The notes: generated by a model from the sequence alone, not told the origin. Shown: positions 32,008 through 43,990, counted from the first letter of the stretch. The stretch: 64,000 nucleotides of DNA from Nageia nagi (GCA_050084985.1 JBITNC010000001.1:27094001-27158000); one strand, 5' to 3'. Translations and numbers: made by a program.

Positions 32008-32050
32008 TTATGGCGACTTCTGAGGGAAAATTTCGCCTTTGTCGAAAAGA
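32008..32050 (-). other. Polypurine-tract region of the inner element
   Basis: On the minus strand the 3' LTR is preceded by GGCGAAATTTTCCCTCAGAA and GTCGCCATAA. The outer element has the same wording before its 3' LTR (41880-41910). It is not a clean purine run, but its conservation in both families marks it as the plus-strand priming region. Confidence 0.45.
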
Positions 32051-32133
32051 AATTTAGAATCCAGCCTCAAATTCAAAATTGAAATCCTGTCTTTTCTATT
32101 TACATATATACAAAATCATGTCTTTTCTTTCAG

Positions 32134-34600
32134 TCAATCTCCCGCGCATGCGGGTTCATAGTGCTTTAAATGCTGCCCATTGACCAAGATTGGCAGCCGC
32201 CACCCGTTTAACTTTGATATTTCGAAAGAATTCTTTCCTGCACATCTAGATATCATGTAAGGTCCGGACCATAAGGAATCAAACTTTTTATGTTTTCCAG
32301 TCTTGGCTCTGTCTTCATCCCATTTCAAAACTAAATCTCCTTCCTTGAAATCTTCTGGAGTGGCCTTTCGGTTATTGAACCATCTCTTAACTACTTCGTT
32401 TCTGTTCTGTAAACTCTGATACGACTGATTCCGGAGTTCTTCCAAATGCAGTAGTTCATTCAGACGGACTTGATAGGGTTCGAAATCTCCTCCGTACTCT
32501 TGTAAAATTTTCAAGGCCGGAAGCTCGAAATGACTTGGCAACATGGCCCTCTTACCGTATACCAGAGTATAAGGGCTGGTCTTGATGGATGACTTCACAG
32601 TGATTCTATCTGCCCACAATGCCCAATTAAGTTTCTCATGCCAAGTTCGTGGGTTGTCTTCCATTATTCTTTTAAGAATCCGGATCAAGTTCTTATTTGT
32701 AGATTCGGCCAAACCATTACCCTGAGGGTAATAATTCGAGGAAGTTTTCCAGTAAATACCATATCTCATAGCGAAATTTGTGACTTCTGTTCCTACAAAT
32801 GCTAAGCCATTGTCTGAAACAATTGTTTGAGGGATACCATACCTGGTGATTAGCTTCTCTATGAATTTTACCACGGTCTTCTGGTTTGCTTCTCTCACGG
32901 CTCCCGCCTCTGCCCATCTGGTGAAGAAATCTGTAGCTGTGAGAATAAATTTATGCCCGGCTGAAGAATTAGGATTGATTACTCCAATAAAATCCAACCC
33001 CCATTGCTGAAAGGGTTCCTCCGCCCGAACCGGTTCCAACGGCAATGCTGCACTTCTCTTTCTCCCCGCGAACCTTTGACATTTTTCACAACCCTGGGAT
33101 TTTGCAAAAGCCTCTTTAAACATAGTAGGCCAATAATATCCGGCTTGGATAATTTTACCCACCATTGTATATCCAGAATAATGGCCTCCGGATATCCCAG
33201 AATGAAACTCTTCAATAAGTTCTTCTGTCTTCGATGCCGGTACACATCTCAGCAAAACACCATCATGATTTCTTCTGTAAAGTACCTGATCTATTTCTGT
33301 ATAATTTTGGGCATAAATTTTGAACCGCCTTCTCTGGGACGCATCCATGTTGTCAGGAAGCTTTCCGGACTCGAAGTATCTGCTTAACTGCTCTACCCAA
33401 TCATTCGTTATAACCCCGGGTTCGACCTCTGGTACCTTTTGTTCAATATGGCATACTGTTCCCTCCTCTGGTATTGTTGATTTTGCAAGTTGCTCACAAA
33501 GCGCTCTCCCTTTTATGAGCTTGGTAGGCCGGATTTCTACATCATATTTGAGGATTTTTGAAATCCAACCGGGTCTCCCTTCTCCCAACTCACCCTGCAT
33601 AATATAAGACCTGACATCCGGATGTATAGTTAGAATCAAAATCTTGCTTTGAGCAACATAATGTTTCAACTTACTAAGAGCTTTCACAATGGCCAAGACT
33701 TGTTTTTCGAGAAAGGTATATTTCTCTTCGCAACTATTCATAGTTTGGCTGAAGAACGCTACGGGATATTCCTCATTCTTTTCATACTTTTGAGTCAGAA
33801 TAGCAGCGACACTAGTATCTGAACCATATGCATACAGAATAAACTTCTTACTAAAATCCGGATTTCTCAGTACCGGGGCTTCAGTAATTACCTCTTTGAT
33901 TTCCTGAAAAGCCTTTTTACCTTCTTCCGTCCACTCAAACAGTGTATCCTTTTTTAGCATCTGAGTAATAGGTTTGACAATGCCTGAAAAATCCTGAACA
34001 AATCTTCTGACAAAATTAATCTGACCCAGAAAAGACTGTAGAGACTTCTTATTGGATGGGAGAACTAAGTTCTTAATTGCTTTTATTCTATCTGGATCAA
34101 TGGCCCAACCTTCCTTTGAAATTACATGACCCAATAACTTCCCTTCATCTACTGCGAAAATTGATTTCTTAGGATTCAAGGATATGCCATACCTTCTACA
34201 TTTGATGAAAACCTGTTCCAGGTGTTGGACGTGAAGGTTTTTGTTATGTGAGAACACAGTAATATCATCAAGATATACTACCACGCTTTTGTTCACCAAC
34301 TCTCCAAATGCATGATCCATAGCTCTTTGGAAAGTAGCTCCTGCATTAGACAAACCGAAAGGCATTCTCTGGAAAGCGAATGTACCCCATTTGGTTGTAA
34401 AAGCCGTTTTAAATTGGTCTTCGTTCCGGACCCACACCTGGTTGTACCCGGAGAAACCATCTATCAAAGAGAATTTTTCAGCACCCGCCACGGTATTGAG
34501 TATTTGTTCCATTGGTGGCAAAGGATAATGATCTCTCAAGGATACTTTATTCAGGCCCCGGAAATCCACACACAGCCTTATCTCACCATTTTTCTTCCGG
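32134..34600 (-). CDS. RT, RNase H and integrase frame of the inner element
   Basis: An uninterrupted frame of 878 codons runs to 32134 from the first ATG at 34770. Only the part from about 34600 is in the pol frame; the first 58 residues are out-of-frame readthrough from gag created by a deletion. Domains are RT (residues 60-260, FSLIDGFSGYNQV and VVYLDDITVFS), degenerate RNase H (about 290-410, again AYGSD and TIHPDVRS in place of the catalytic Asp blocks), integrase zinc module (HSGISGGHYSGY, CEKCQRF), integrase core (LDFIGVI, VSDNGLAFVG, NGLAESTNK), and a C-terminal tail ending CAGD. The RT N-terminal finger region is deleted. Intactness of the rest suggests recent insertion; autonomous function is unlikely. 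Confidence 0.88.
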
Positions 34601-36069
34601 AAGTGGGAATTTTTCGGCATTCTTTTCCTTTTCCAGGACCTTATCCTTAGAACCGGGGACTGCATCTTGCCTCCTAGAAAGCACTGGTCCGGCATCTCTT
34701 TGGGATTCAACTTTTCTTTCCGGAATACCGGAAACAAGGGGCCTCTTCCCCGATCTTGTTTCCACCGCAAAAACTCCTATATCTGCCGGTGCAAAATTCA
34801 TCAAGTTTGCATTTTGATTTATGTCGTCTGCCACTCCGGGCGGCGAGATACCTCCATTTCTCGACAAATACTCTTGGTACTGATGCACGGGACATGTTGT
34901 TTGTTCAATCGTGTCATTGCAAGCCAAACACAAACCAACAACTGACCCGGAGGATGAACCTTGATCTGAATTTTCTATCATTACATGTGGGCCCTTTTCC
35001 ACTGCCGGGTAAGGATATCTCCTTGCATTGCTCTATCTGCTTAGGATGGTGATCTGATTCGCCATATTTCTACACAAATCCCTGAGCTCTTGAATTTCTG
35101 ATGATGACGCTACTCCCTGATTCACATTGGGCTGAGGGGGGCAGGTAAAGACAAAGGAGCTCTAGGATTTGGCAAGTTTGATGACCAAGGTTGAACAGGA
35201 GCAGGAAAATGGGCCAGAGGTGGAACTGAACTGATTACCGGAGGTCTCCACATTTGCTGTTGGGTAGTTATTGGAAAATAGGGCATCGGCATACGGCTTG
35301 GCAACTTACCAACTGCAATAAGACAGGATTCAGCATATACTGCTTGTCTATAGACCTCCGGGAAAGTATTCACTCCGGAATTTTGGATTTGCAGAGAGAG
35401 ATCCGGAGGAAAGGCTCTCAGATAATACATTAAGGCTTGGAATTGCTGAGGCTTGACTGGCATGGGTACTCTCGTCCATGTTTTCTGGAATCTAATGTTA
35501 AAATCCAGGATATTTTCTTGCTCATATCTTTTGATTGAAGTGAACTGAGTGAGCAGAGAAAAGGGATCCCCTAGTTCATTAAACTCCAGGATAAAGGGCT
35601 CTGCCAGTTGAGCCCAGGTACTGATGGATCCATTAGAAAGGCCCCTGTACCAATCCAGGACCTTTCCTTTGAAATACTGAGCCAGTAATCTCACCATAAT
35701 ATCTTCATGCTGAATATTGTGAATCTTTGCTAGGCCGGCTACATCCACACAGTGCTCATAAGCCGTTTTTTCTGAAGTTGCATCAAACTCCGGAAGGGTT
35801 TTAAAAACATTTGCTGGGATATCATGTAATACTGCCAGAGCTATGGGTACCCCATTGTCCCATTCTAGATAAATATTCTGAGCTGGATTAGCCATTCTAG
35901 GGAAGGTATCTCTAGTATGAAGATTGGATGGTTCTGGCTTGATAAAGGATTTTAGGGAGTCGATACTATTCAGAGACTTGGACTTGATCAGGGTCTTTCT
36001 CCTAGGAGTATCTAACTTCCCAAACTCCGGTGCTTCTTTTGCTGCTCTAGTTTTAGATCTTGTCCACAT
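34583..36069 (-). pseudogene. gag of the inner element
   Basis: It starts at MWTRSKTRAAKEA (ATG at 36069); upstream codons from 36264 belong to the LTR and leader. The capsid-like part is intact to 35122 (YFKGKVLDWYRGL, AQLAEPFILEFNELGDP). A one-base shift in the Pro-rich linker near 35130 ends the frame. The sense continues in another frame through 34583, with CLACNDTIEQTTCPVH, a C-x2-C-x8-C-x2-H pattern unlike the usual CCHC knuckle. At about 34600 the sequence jumps directly into RT, so protease is absent. Confidence 0.8.
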
Positions 36070-36189
36070 AAACTCTAGATTGCAAAAGAAAATGACAGGT
36101 TCAAAGCACCTATGATACTCACAAATAATTTGCTTTAGTACATACCATGGATGGTGCTTCAGCAGAGTCGCCAATAAATTTCTTCGTGT

Positions 36190-36207
36190 CCCACCGGGCG
36201 TGCCAAA
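36190..36207 (-). other. Primer binding site of the inner element
   Basis: The minus strand reads TGGCACGCCCGGTGGGAC, identical to the outer element's site and again 11 nt from the LTR end. Confidence 0.75.
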
Positions 36208-36218
36208 AAGAAATACTG

Positions 36219-37485
36219 TTGATTGAGATTGTGTAATATGTGCGCCTGGAACAATCTTAACCAAAGTAGTTCACGAACAGACTGTGGGACGCAGCCTGAT
36301 CTCCGGAGAAGGCCGGTTCCTTATCCATTGGGTAAAGAAAAAGTAACAAGAAAGGGATAAAAGAGTAGGGAGCGAGAGATTCAAGCAAAAGGATAGGGTA
36401 ACAAGAAAGGAAGTAAAAGGATAGGGTAACGAGAGAGGAAGTAAAGGGATAGGGTAACGAGAGAGAAAGCAAAGGGGTAGATCACTAGTTCAGCGTGGGC
36501 TTTCGCAGTGTGCGAAACCTTGGCCTGAATCTAGTGTCGCAGCCACAGAACAAGTTCTCACTCTCTGAATAGCTCCCCAGCTTCTACTCTACCATGTAGC
36601 AGACACAGTTATACTAGCAACCCGCAACTATTACTCAGGAAACAAGCTAAGCTGCCACAATGTAACCAAATTAAGAATAACAATTACGAGTGCTAGACAA
36701 GAAAGGTCAAGATGGTTTCATAGTACCGGACTGAAGCTACAGGTCTTCGAGAACAAATGAAAAGGGCAATACTAGGCTTCCGACCCTAGTTTCTCTTTAT
36801 TTTCATATATTTATACTGTATTAATAACAGTTACAAGATTACAGAATAGAAACATTTACAAAACGGCCGCAAGATTCTGGTCTTCTTGAACTGATATCAC
36901 CTACATATGACACTTGGCCGACTGTTACAAAATTGGGCAGATCACCGACGATTCGGTTCCCTGATGATGGCGCTCAGGTATTTTGCAGACTTCCTTCTCT
37001 CCCGGAATGTTCAATTCTCCAACTCGGACTCTTCGATCTTTCATTGCGGCCTATTTTCCTCTGGACGCGGTCTTAATCCCAAATGTTAATCTTTCCCCTT
37101 CGCCTGACGTCAGCCTTGAATCTCGGACTTCTTTATTCACTGGCTCCGGACACTAAATTGCTCCTTGATGATGTCATCCATTCCGGGCTCCGGTTTCCCT
37201 TGCAATTATGAGCTTCTTCTTTTCCGTGATGTCATCTTCATATATCCGGAATGCTTTGTTTCCCGGAGACACTTGTGCTTACTTCGTCTTTTCCGGAACT
37301 TGGTCCTTGCCGAAAGATGAATATCTTATTCTCCGCCACGTCACCATTTCATTTCGGAAAAATTTACTCTTATCCCGAGCTACTTTATCCGCTCCAAAAA
37401 CTCCAGAGAATCTAAGAATGAACCCATGGTTGAAATTAAGGTATACCGGGGCTTTAATAAAGAATTTATTTTGTAGGAATCTACA
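36219..37485 (-). repeat. 5' LTR of the inner element
   Basis: This 1267-bp partner of 30738-32007 starts (minus strand) TGTAGATTCC at 37485. It shares the 28-bp internal array, the TATAAATATA box (36806-36815) and TGACGTCA (37105-37112). Confidence 0.9.
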
Positions 37486-37490
37486 TTACC

Positions 37491-37893
37491 TAGTCATTTT
37501 GAGCTTCCGGTTTTAAAGATTTTGCAGGAATATGGCGAGAATTTTGAACCTCTGGAGGTTCGAATGAACGAACTATTGCATTTAGAAGAGCTCCGAAATC
37601 AATCATATCAAGACCTCCGGAGAAGAAATGAAATTGTTAAAAAATGGTTTGATGGCCGAAAAACCACTCCAGTAACTTTTAATGAAGGAAATCTGGTGTT
37701 AAAATGGGATGAGGACAGAGCTAAGGCATGGAAACATAAAAAGTTTGAATCCTTATGGTCTGGACCTTACATGATAGCCAGATGCACGGGAACAAATTCT
37801 TTTGAAATAGCGAAATTGAATGGGTGGTGGCTGTTGATCTTGGTAAATGGGCAGCATTTAAAGCATTACAAACCTGCATGTGCGGGAGATTGA
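37491..37893 (+). pseudogene. Integrase C-terminus of the outer element, resumed after the inner insertion
   Basis: The frame resumes exactly at the target site with SHFELPVLKILQEYGENFEP and runs to a TGA at 37893 after KHYKPACAGD. It matches the inner element's C-terminal tail residue for residue over most of its length, for example NELLHLEELRNQSYQ and FESLWSGPYMIARC. No chromodomain follows. Joining the two parts explains the split at 30737. Confidence 0.85.
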
Positions 37894-38324
37894 TCCAACA
37901 AAAAAAAAAAAAAAAAACAAAGATATGATTTTGTACATATTGTAAATAGCGTGTCGTGTGCATTTATTGTAAGCAAGTGTGATTGTGTTAGTCACTTAAT
38001 AGCAGTAAAATATTAATGGGAATAACACGTTTGCACCGATAGAATGGGAATTTCCAAGAAAATCGGTAGAATCAAATCTTGAGATGGCCAAGAAAATCAT
38101 GAAAGGACAGATCAGTTATAAATGAAAAGTACTGGTGGAGTTATTTCGTGCGAGTAAAAGATGGTGCATTAACTCTGGAAGCTAATTTTAAAAAGGGCCA
38201 AAGGCGGTTCATTCCAAATTTACCCAGATGTCAAATTCACGAGAAAGCTAACGATCAAAAGGTAAGAAGCGTAGAATATTGTCGGTAGTAATCAGAGTAA
38301 GCAGAGGATTTCAGAATATTGAGC
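37894..38324 (+). other. Spacer between pol and accessory frame
   Basis: It starts with an A run (about 37900-37917) and has no coding likeness. The string TTGTAAATAG near 37940-37949 marks one edge of the segment missing from the inner element. The stretch before the ATG at 38325 may hold a splice acceptor for accessory-frame expression, but none is certain. Confidence 0.45.
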
Positions 38325-41300
38325 ATGGCCCCCCCTCAAACCAAGGTCGCTAGAGGAGTCATTGATTCAATGGAGCTGTTGCAAGATACCAAAATAATGG
38401 CTCAGAACAAAAATCCTAAGGGCACAGTTGAAGGTAAGTGCTCGAATTTTAGTTTTAATCATATTGCACATGCTCCCATGGGGTCGGGGCTAATGTATTT
38501 CATTCCACATAGATGTCTCCCAGCCCCTGAGTTGGTAGAGTTAGTAAAAAAGGGATTTGATGCTACCTCGAGGACTGTCAAAAATCCTCTTGGTAAAATA
38601 GTTCTCAGCTTGGACCCCCTTTCCATTGAAAAAGCTTTCAACCCACTGCCACCTCAATCCACTCCCATGGCAGTAAATTGGGATACAAGGCCAAGTGTTA
38701 ATCTAAGAAAGAACCTTCTAGCTTGGCTGAACAAGAATGCAGAGGGTGCAATGAGCTTCAAAGAAGTCCCCCAGTCAGAACTCTTGCTAGCCAACTTTAA
38801 CACACCATGCTCAATTGTTATTGTCCATGTTGTCGATTGCTGCAGGAGAGCAATCTGACAGATACATTTCCATGAGCAAGCTGACCATAGCATATCTGAT
38901 ATCCCACCCAAGATCCCCCATTATTTATAACTGGTTAGCTACCATTTCAAATGGGATCTCCAAGCAGCTACAAAGAATAGAGGAAGGTTCCCATTTCGCT
39001 TTCGTCTCATACCTTATTTGGTTATTCATTCATCAGAATTCAGATTATTTTTCTCGAATGAACCTGAATAAGCAAAGTGAGGATGGGTCCCTCAAATCTG
39101 TAGATAGATGGACTGAAGAAGTTAGAATGGGAGCTGATTATTATAATTTTGTGGAGCATTTTTTATTTCCAACAATGAGTTTAATGGCTTCAGCAATCCC
39201 ACGATTATCGGCAGCTTCCCAACTATACCTCAGGATGCCACATGGTGAGACGGGGGATTGGTTTTTTGCTGAGGAGGGGACTTTCATAAGGTTGTACGAT
39301 TTTTCAGGGGCTCCATTTTTGCTACCTATTCATGTCACAGATTGGGTTTTTAGCATGGAGTTCGCCAGGTAGATGGACTACATAGATGCCAAGTACGGGA
39401 CAGCAGCGAAGAAGAGGGTCACTTATAGCCTCCCACTTAGAGTCCATGATTTGGTGTTGCAGAGTAGGGGCAGAAACGAGGGTCTAGAACAAAAGCTTTT
39501 GGGACTAAGACTGAAAAAAATGAACTAGTTTTTGTTGTATGACCCGGAGGATATTTTCGGCAAGAAATTGAGAAGCCAGCCTAATCCTCCGAGCTTCAAG
39601 GTAGATATAAGACCAGAGCTCGAGCAGTGGAGAAATCCAGCAAGTGAAGACCGGGTGATGCCCTGAAACTTACTTTTAAAAGATTTACTACCTCCATGGA
39701 TGAGCTTTTATGAGAAAAAGGTTAATTTTGACCCCAAGATGGACTCCATCTCAAAAGCATCCTTGACTACCCTAAGGAGACAGAAGTGGAGTGAAGAGAA
39801 AATTGTGGCATTTGTATGATACAGGGTTGAGTCCGAAAATAAGCTTGCCCCTTTGGAGTTTGATTTGGATGACAAATTTGAGGAGATGTGGCAGATTGAG
39901 CATCCTATGGATGTCTCATCAGATGATTCGTTAGTAAGTTTTGGGGAGGAGCAGTAACAACCATCAAAGGTAGATCAAGCCCCTGTCCCCGGAAAGCAGG
40001 TTAGTGGAGAAACTAGAGAGACCACACCTGAGACTTCCCAAGAAGTGGGAAAAAGACCGGGGAAGGTCTATACAGCGAAGAGAAAAGCTGCAAAAGGTCC
40101 TCAATCACCAAGGAAAAAAAGGAGGAGCTCCACTCCTATAGGTACACTTTCTTCTTTTATTCCTCCTATCTCTGTTGTCTCTTCTGGTCCCTTGACAATC
40201 ATTCCACCTTCGACAGTCACCCCCATTTCATCTTACTCACCTTCCATAGCTGTCACTTCATCCCCACCATCACCAACCCTTCCACCACTTCCTAATTTAC
40301 CATCACCATTCACATGGCCTAAACCCACTTCCTCTGCATCGGTTCCCCTCATCACTCCCCCATCGGTGTCATCTTTGTACCATCTTCACCTCCATCATCC
40401 ACTCTGGAGCCGTCTATACCCGTAACACTCAGTAGCAGTGTCTCTGGCCCTAGTTAAGCTAGCCCTGTTACACTGATTCAACAGGTGTTATCCTCTTCTG
40501 CACCAGAACTAAGCATGGCCTCCCCATTCATTGTAATATCTGGTCAGCAGGTATCAGTGAGCAGGATCATGGAGTAGTACAAACAATTGAAGCAGAATCA
40601 AGAAGCCTGGATGCAGAAGCAAATGCAAAAACTCTTGGCACTTGATAATCTGGTGAGGCTCCGGATGTCTATGGATGCCAAAAGTAGAGTTTTGGAAGTT
40701 GCTATCGCCCAAGACCATCAAGAGGGGCAAAGTGATTTGTCTGCAATGAACACTCGGGTAAGGATAGACACCAAGAGCATATCCCGAAGTGATAAGAATG
40801 AGCTATTGCAAACTGCTGTGGACTTAAACATTTCTGAATTGACCAAATTAGAGGTCAAATATAATAAGCTCCAAAAGGCAAATGAAGTAATGAAACAACA
40901 ATTAGAGTCTCAACGGCTAAAATTAAAAGCTACAGATAATAGCATAGTTGCTCTCAGAGCAAGTTTAGCTACCGCTCTGATTGCAGATAGCCTAACAAAG
41001 AAAGATGTGGTCATAGCACAGAAGGATGCGGAAATTACAACCAAAATAGCTAAAGTAGCAGCAAGAGAGACAATAATTGGTGATTTAAATGCTGACATCA
41101 CACAGATGCGACTGAATTCAAATGTCAATAAGGTGGATAGAGATTTTTTGATCAGAATAAAAGAAAAATTTTGGAACAATTATCTCCAAAGATCAAACAA
41201 CTGATTCAACTCAGTGATCACATTGATCTATGTTTTTCAGAGTTGAAGAAATTAGAGGCAAGTGTCAGCCTCTGTGAAAGTATTATTGACCCCATGGAGA

Positions 41301-41824
41301 ATATAGCAAAGAGGGCAAAGAAAAAGCTGGTTGAAATTTCAGACGAGGAGCTTCATGCCCTAAATGTGGGAAATAGGGTTGAGTTGATCTCAGCGATTGA
41401 CCACCCAGTCTGCGGGAAATGGGTGTGTCAAGAAATAAAAAATAATTTAATCAAGCAGTGGCAGGGGGTAGAAACCCAGAAAGCTGAAATAGCTAAATTA
41501 TCTGAGGCAAGATTTCCAAGATTATGGAAGGAAGATAGTTCACCCATCTCCAAGGCTGAAATTTTGAAATATATTCATGAAGATAGTCAAAAGACGGAGG
41601 ATATAGATTTGTTACTGAATTCTTTTGATGCATCAACTTTGTTTGAATTTTTTGACCAATGTGCCAGTAAAGGAGTGGTCCTACAGTGGATGTTGCACAA
41701 ATACAGGCAAATCTCCTACGAAATTTTGAATAACATAGCTCTAGCCCAATCGAGAATAAAAGACTTCTTCGAAAATCATGCAAGTTGGGGTAAGGTTGTG
41801 CAATTTTTAGAGGTTCAGAAATAA
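38325..41824 (+). pseudogene. Long accessory reading frame of unknown function in the outer element
   Basis: About 1,150 codons of coding sense lie between pol and the 3' LTR, on the element's own strand, starting MAPPQTKVARGVIDSMELLQ. Order: a globular N-terminal region (38325-39400, with LGKIVLSLDPLSIEKAF and later AEEGTFIRLYDFSGAPFLL); an acidic stretch (about 39840-39950); a basic nuclear-localisation-like cluster (KRPGKVYTAKRKAAK, then PRKKRRSS, 40048-40122); a Pro/Ser/Thr-rich linker (40130-40420); a long heptad-type coiled coil (40587-41160); and a C-terminal domain (41180-41824) ending QFLEVQK. Shifts near 38840, 40430-40587 and 41170 and several stops show decay. No family was recognised. 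It is not RT, integrase or an obvious envelope (no clear membrane anchors). Confidence 0.7.
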
Positions 41825-41910
41825 TAGATTTCATTTTGTTATTATGTTTCAGACTGAGTTCTAAATTCCTCTTTGATAAAGGTGAAATTTTCCCCCAGAA
41901 GTCACCATAA
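41825..41910 (+). other. 3' untranslated and polypurine region of the outer element
   Basis: GATAAAGGTGAAATTTTCCC and CCAGAAGTCACCATAA precede the 3' LTR, matching the inner element's equivalent. AATAG at 41823-41827 is the right edge of the segment absent from the inner element. Confidence 0.5.
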
Positions 41911-43330
41911 TGTATATTCATACATAATAACTTATTTATTTAGAGCCCCAGCGTACTTTTCTTGCAACTATAAGTTCATTTTAAGATCTCCGGAAGTTTT
42001 GGAACAAATAAAGCTTACGTTTTGGTGAAGACCGGGTTCCGAAGATGATGAGGTCAGTAGAGAGATAATTAAAAAGCCAGAGGCAGCAGAAGTAAAGTGT
42101 TCCGGAATAAGATGATGATGTCATAGAAAAAGGAATAAAACTCAATTGTGGAAAAGACCAGGTTTCGGAGATGATGAGGTCAGCAAAGAGATAATTGAAA
42201 AGCTGAAGGCAGCGAAAGTAAAGCATTTTGGAATAAGATGATGATGTCATAGCAGAAAGAATAAACTCAGTTGTGGAAAAGATCGGGTGTCGAAGATGAT
42301 GAGGTTAGCAAAGAGATAATTGAAAAGCCAGAGGCAGCGAAAGTAAAGCATTCCAGAATAAGATGATGACATCATAGCAAAAAGAATAAAGCTCAGTTGT
42401 GGAAAAGACCGGGTTCCGGAGATGATGAGGTCAGTAAAGAGATAATTGAAAAGCTGGAGGTAGCGGAAGTAAAGGTTTCTGAAAGAGGATGATGACATCA
42501 TAGAAGATAATATGGTTGCATTTTGGCAAAGATCGGGTTCCAAAGATGATGAGGTCAGCAGGGGGTGATCAAAAGGCCCGGAGTCAGTGAATAAAGTTTT
42601 CTAAAATAACGATGTCACAAAGAAAGGATAATTGTTGTTCTGGAGGTAGTTACCTTCCATGACATTCTCAGTTTTGTAACTGTCAGACAAATGGCATGTA
42701 TGTATGATGATAGTTAGAAGTGGCCAGAATCTTGAGGCCATTTTGTAAACCGTTCTATTTTCATTTTCTTGTAACTGTTATTTCTTCAGTATAAGTATAT
42801 GAAAATAAAGTGAAAGAAGGGTCGGAAGCCCTAGTATTGCTCTTTACATTTGTTCTCGAAGACCTGTAGTCTTTTATCAGTAATATGAAACCATCTTGAC
42901 CTTTCTTATCTAGCACTTGTAATTATCATTCTTAATTTGGTTACATCGTGGCAGCTTGGCTTGTTTCCTGAATGGTAATCGTGAGTTGCTAGTATAACTG
43001 TGTCTGCTACATGGTAGAGTAAAGCTGGGAAACTATTAGAGAGTGAGAGCTTGTACCGTAGCTGCTACACTAGATTCAGACCAAGGTTTCACACACTGTG
43101 AAAGCCCACGCTGAACTAGTGATCCTCCTTTGCTTTCTCTCTTGTTACCCTAAACCTTTGCTTAAATTCCTCGCACTCTACTCTTTTATTTTTCTTTCCT
43201 GCTACTTTTCCTACACCCAATGTATAAGGAACCGACCTTCTCCGGAGATCAGACTGTCACATAGTCTGTTCTTGATTTATTCTGGTTAAGATTGTTCACG
43301 GCGCATATATTACACAATATTAATCAACAG
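41911..43330 (+). repeat. 3' LTR of the outer element
   Basis: This 1420-bp partner of 23700-25117 starts TGTATATTCATAC and ends ATTAATCAACA, with the same U3 tandem array (from about 42026). GGATG follows at 43331-43335. Divergence from the 5' LTR is roughly 5% by eye, several times that of the inner pair. Confidence 0.9.
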
Positions 43331-43990
43331 GATGCAATAAGCTATCAAATGACAATGAAAAGGAAGATACAAAGATATGGAAAAAAGTCTAGACTAAAGG
43401 AATCATCCCAAAAATCACCTTCTTAATATGGATTCTTGTCCACTATAACAAGTTAGCCATAATAGATAACCTAAATAAAAAAGGTATGACTATCCCTAAT
43501 AGGTTCTAGCTATCTAAGGAATAAGAGGAATCTCATAATCATATCTTCCTTCACTTTCCCTTTGCCATAAATGTATGGAATGAAATAAGAGGACATATCC
43601 ATTATTCAGGGATCCTCCCAGAAAGAGTTAGTGATTAGATTGTACAATGGTATCCCACATAGAACAATAAGTATATATAAAAGGCTTGGTATTTCATACT
43701 TTCCCACATGCTTAGAAAAATATGGAAGAGTGCAATGAAAGAGAATTCAATGATAAGGTAAGAAAACCAAAAGATATTTACAAGATTACAACAATAAGGG
43801 AAAAAGGAAATTTTAAGACTTATGTTAGAGAGAACTACCACCCAAGAAAAAGTAGGAATAGGGCGGAGGATGGGGTAAACATGGAGGTATTATTTCAAAG
43901 CTTTTCCTCCTAAGATGAAGTAGGCCCATGGGTTGATGACTCATTATAAGGAATCCAAACACCAAATGATTTTGCCATGCAACAAAATGC
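43331..43990 (+). mobile_element. L1-like LINE, plus strand, right part
   Basis: After the target duplication the LINE coding sense continues with IWKKVWTKGIIPKITFLIWI, HYNKLAIIDNLNKKG and NHIFLHFPFAINVWNEIRGH. This is the same zinc-binding C-terminal region found at 17451-17726. A later block reading LRKIWKSAMKEN corresponds to the ORF2 tail. Stops and shifts abound. The 3' end near 43990 is approximate and no poly(A) tail is evident. Confidence 0.75.

Larger units (their letters stand above)
30738..37485 (-). mobile_element. Inner Tat-like retrotransposon, deletion derivative, minus strand
   Basis: A 6,748-bp element is bounded by 1270- and 1267-bp LTRs and a perfect TTACC target duplication (30733-30737 and 37486-37490). 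It is a sister family of the outer element, with the same primer site, gag and pol. Compared with the outer element it lacks about 1.94 kb covering protease, the archaeal-type RNase H and the RT start, and about 3.9 kb covering the 3' accessory frame. LTR identity is high (about fifteen scattered differences by eye), so insertion is recent. It cannot make its own protease and must have moved in trans. Confidence 0.9.
23700..43330 (+). mobile_element. Outer Ty3/gypsy Tat-like retrotransposon with upstream archaeal-type RNase H and 3' accessory frame
   Basis: A 19,631-bp insertion is bounded by LTRs of 1418 and 1420 bp and the 5-bp duplication GGATG. Removing the nested inner element and its duplicated TTACC leaves about 12.9 kb. 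The order is LTR, primer site, gag, protease, archaeal-type RNase H, RT, degenerate RNase H, integrase, 3.5-kb accessory frame, polypurine-like tract, LTR. RT and integrase sequences resemble the Tat branch of non-chromodomain plant gypsy elements; no chromodomain is present. Stops and frameshifts occur in every module, and the LTRs differ by roughly 5% by eye, so it is an old, inactive copy. Confidence 0.88.

Noticed and set aside
32717-36115. Several plus- and minus-strand frames of 60-127 codons across the inner element
   Set aside because: They are shadows of gag and pol in other frames, without independent likeness.
38459-38911. Minus-strand frames under the accessory reading frame
   Set aside because: The plus strand here continues a long multi-domain sense; the minus frames are short shadows.
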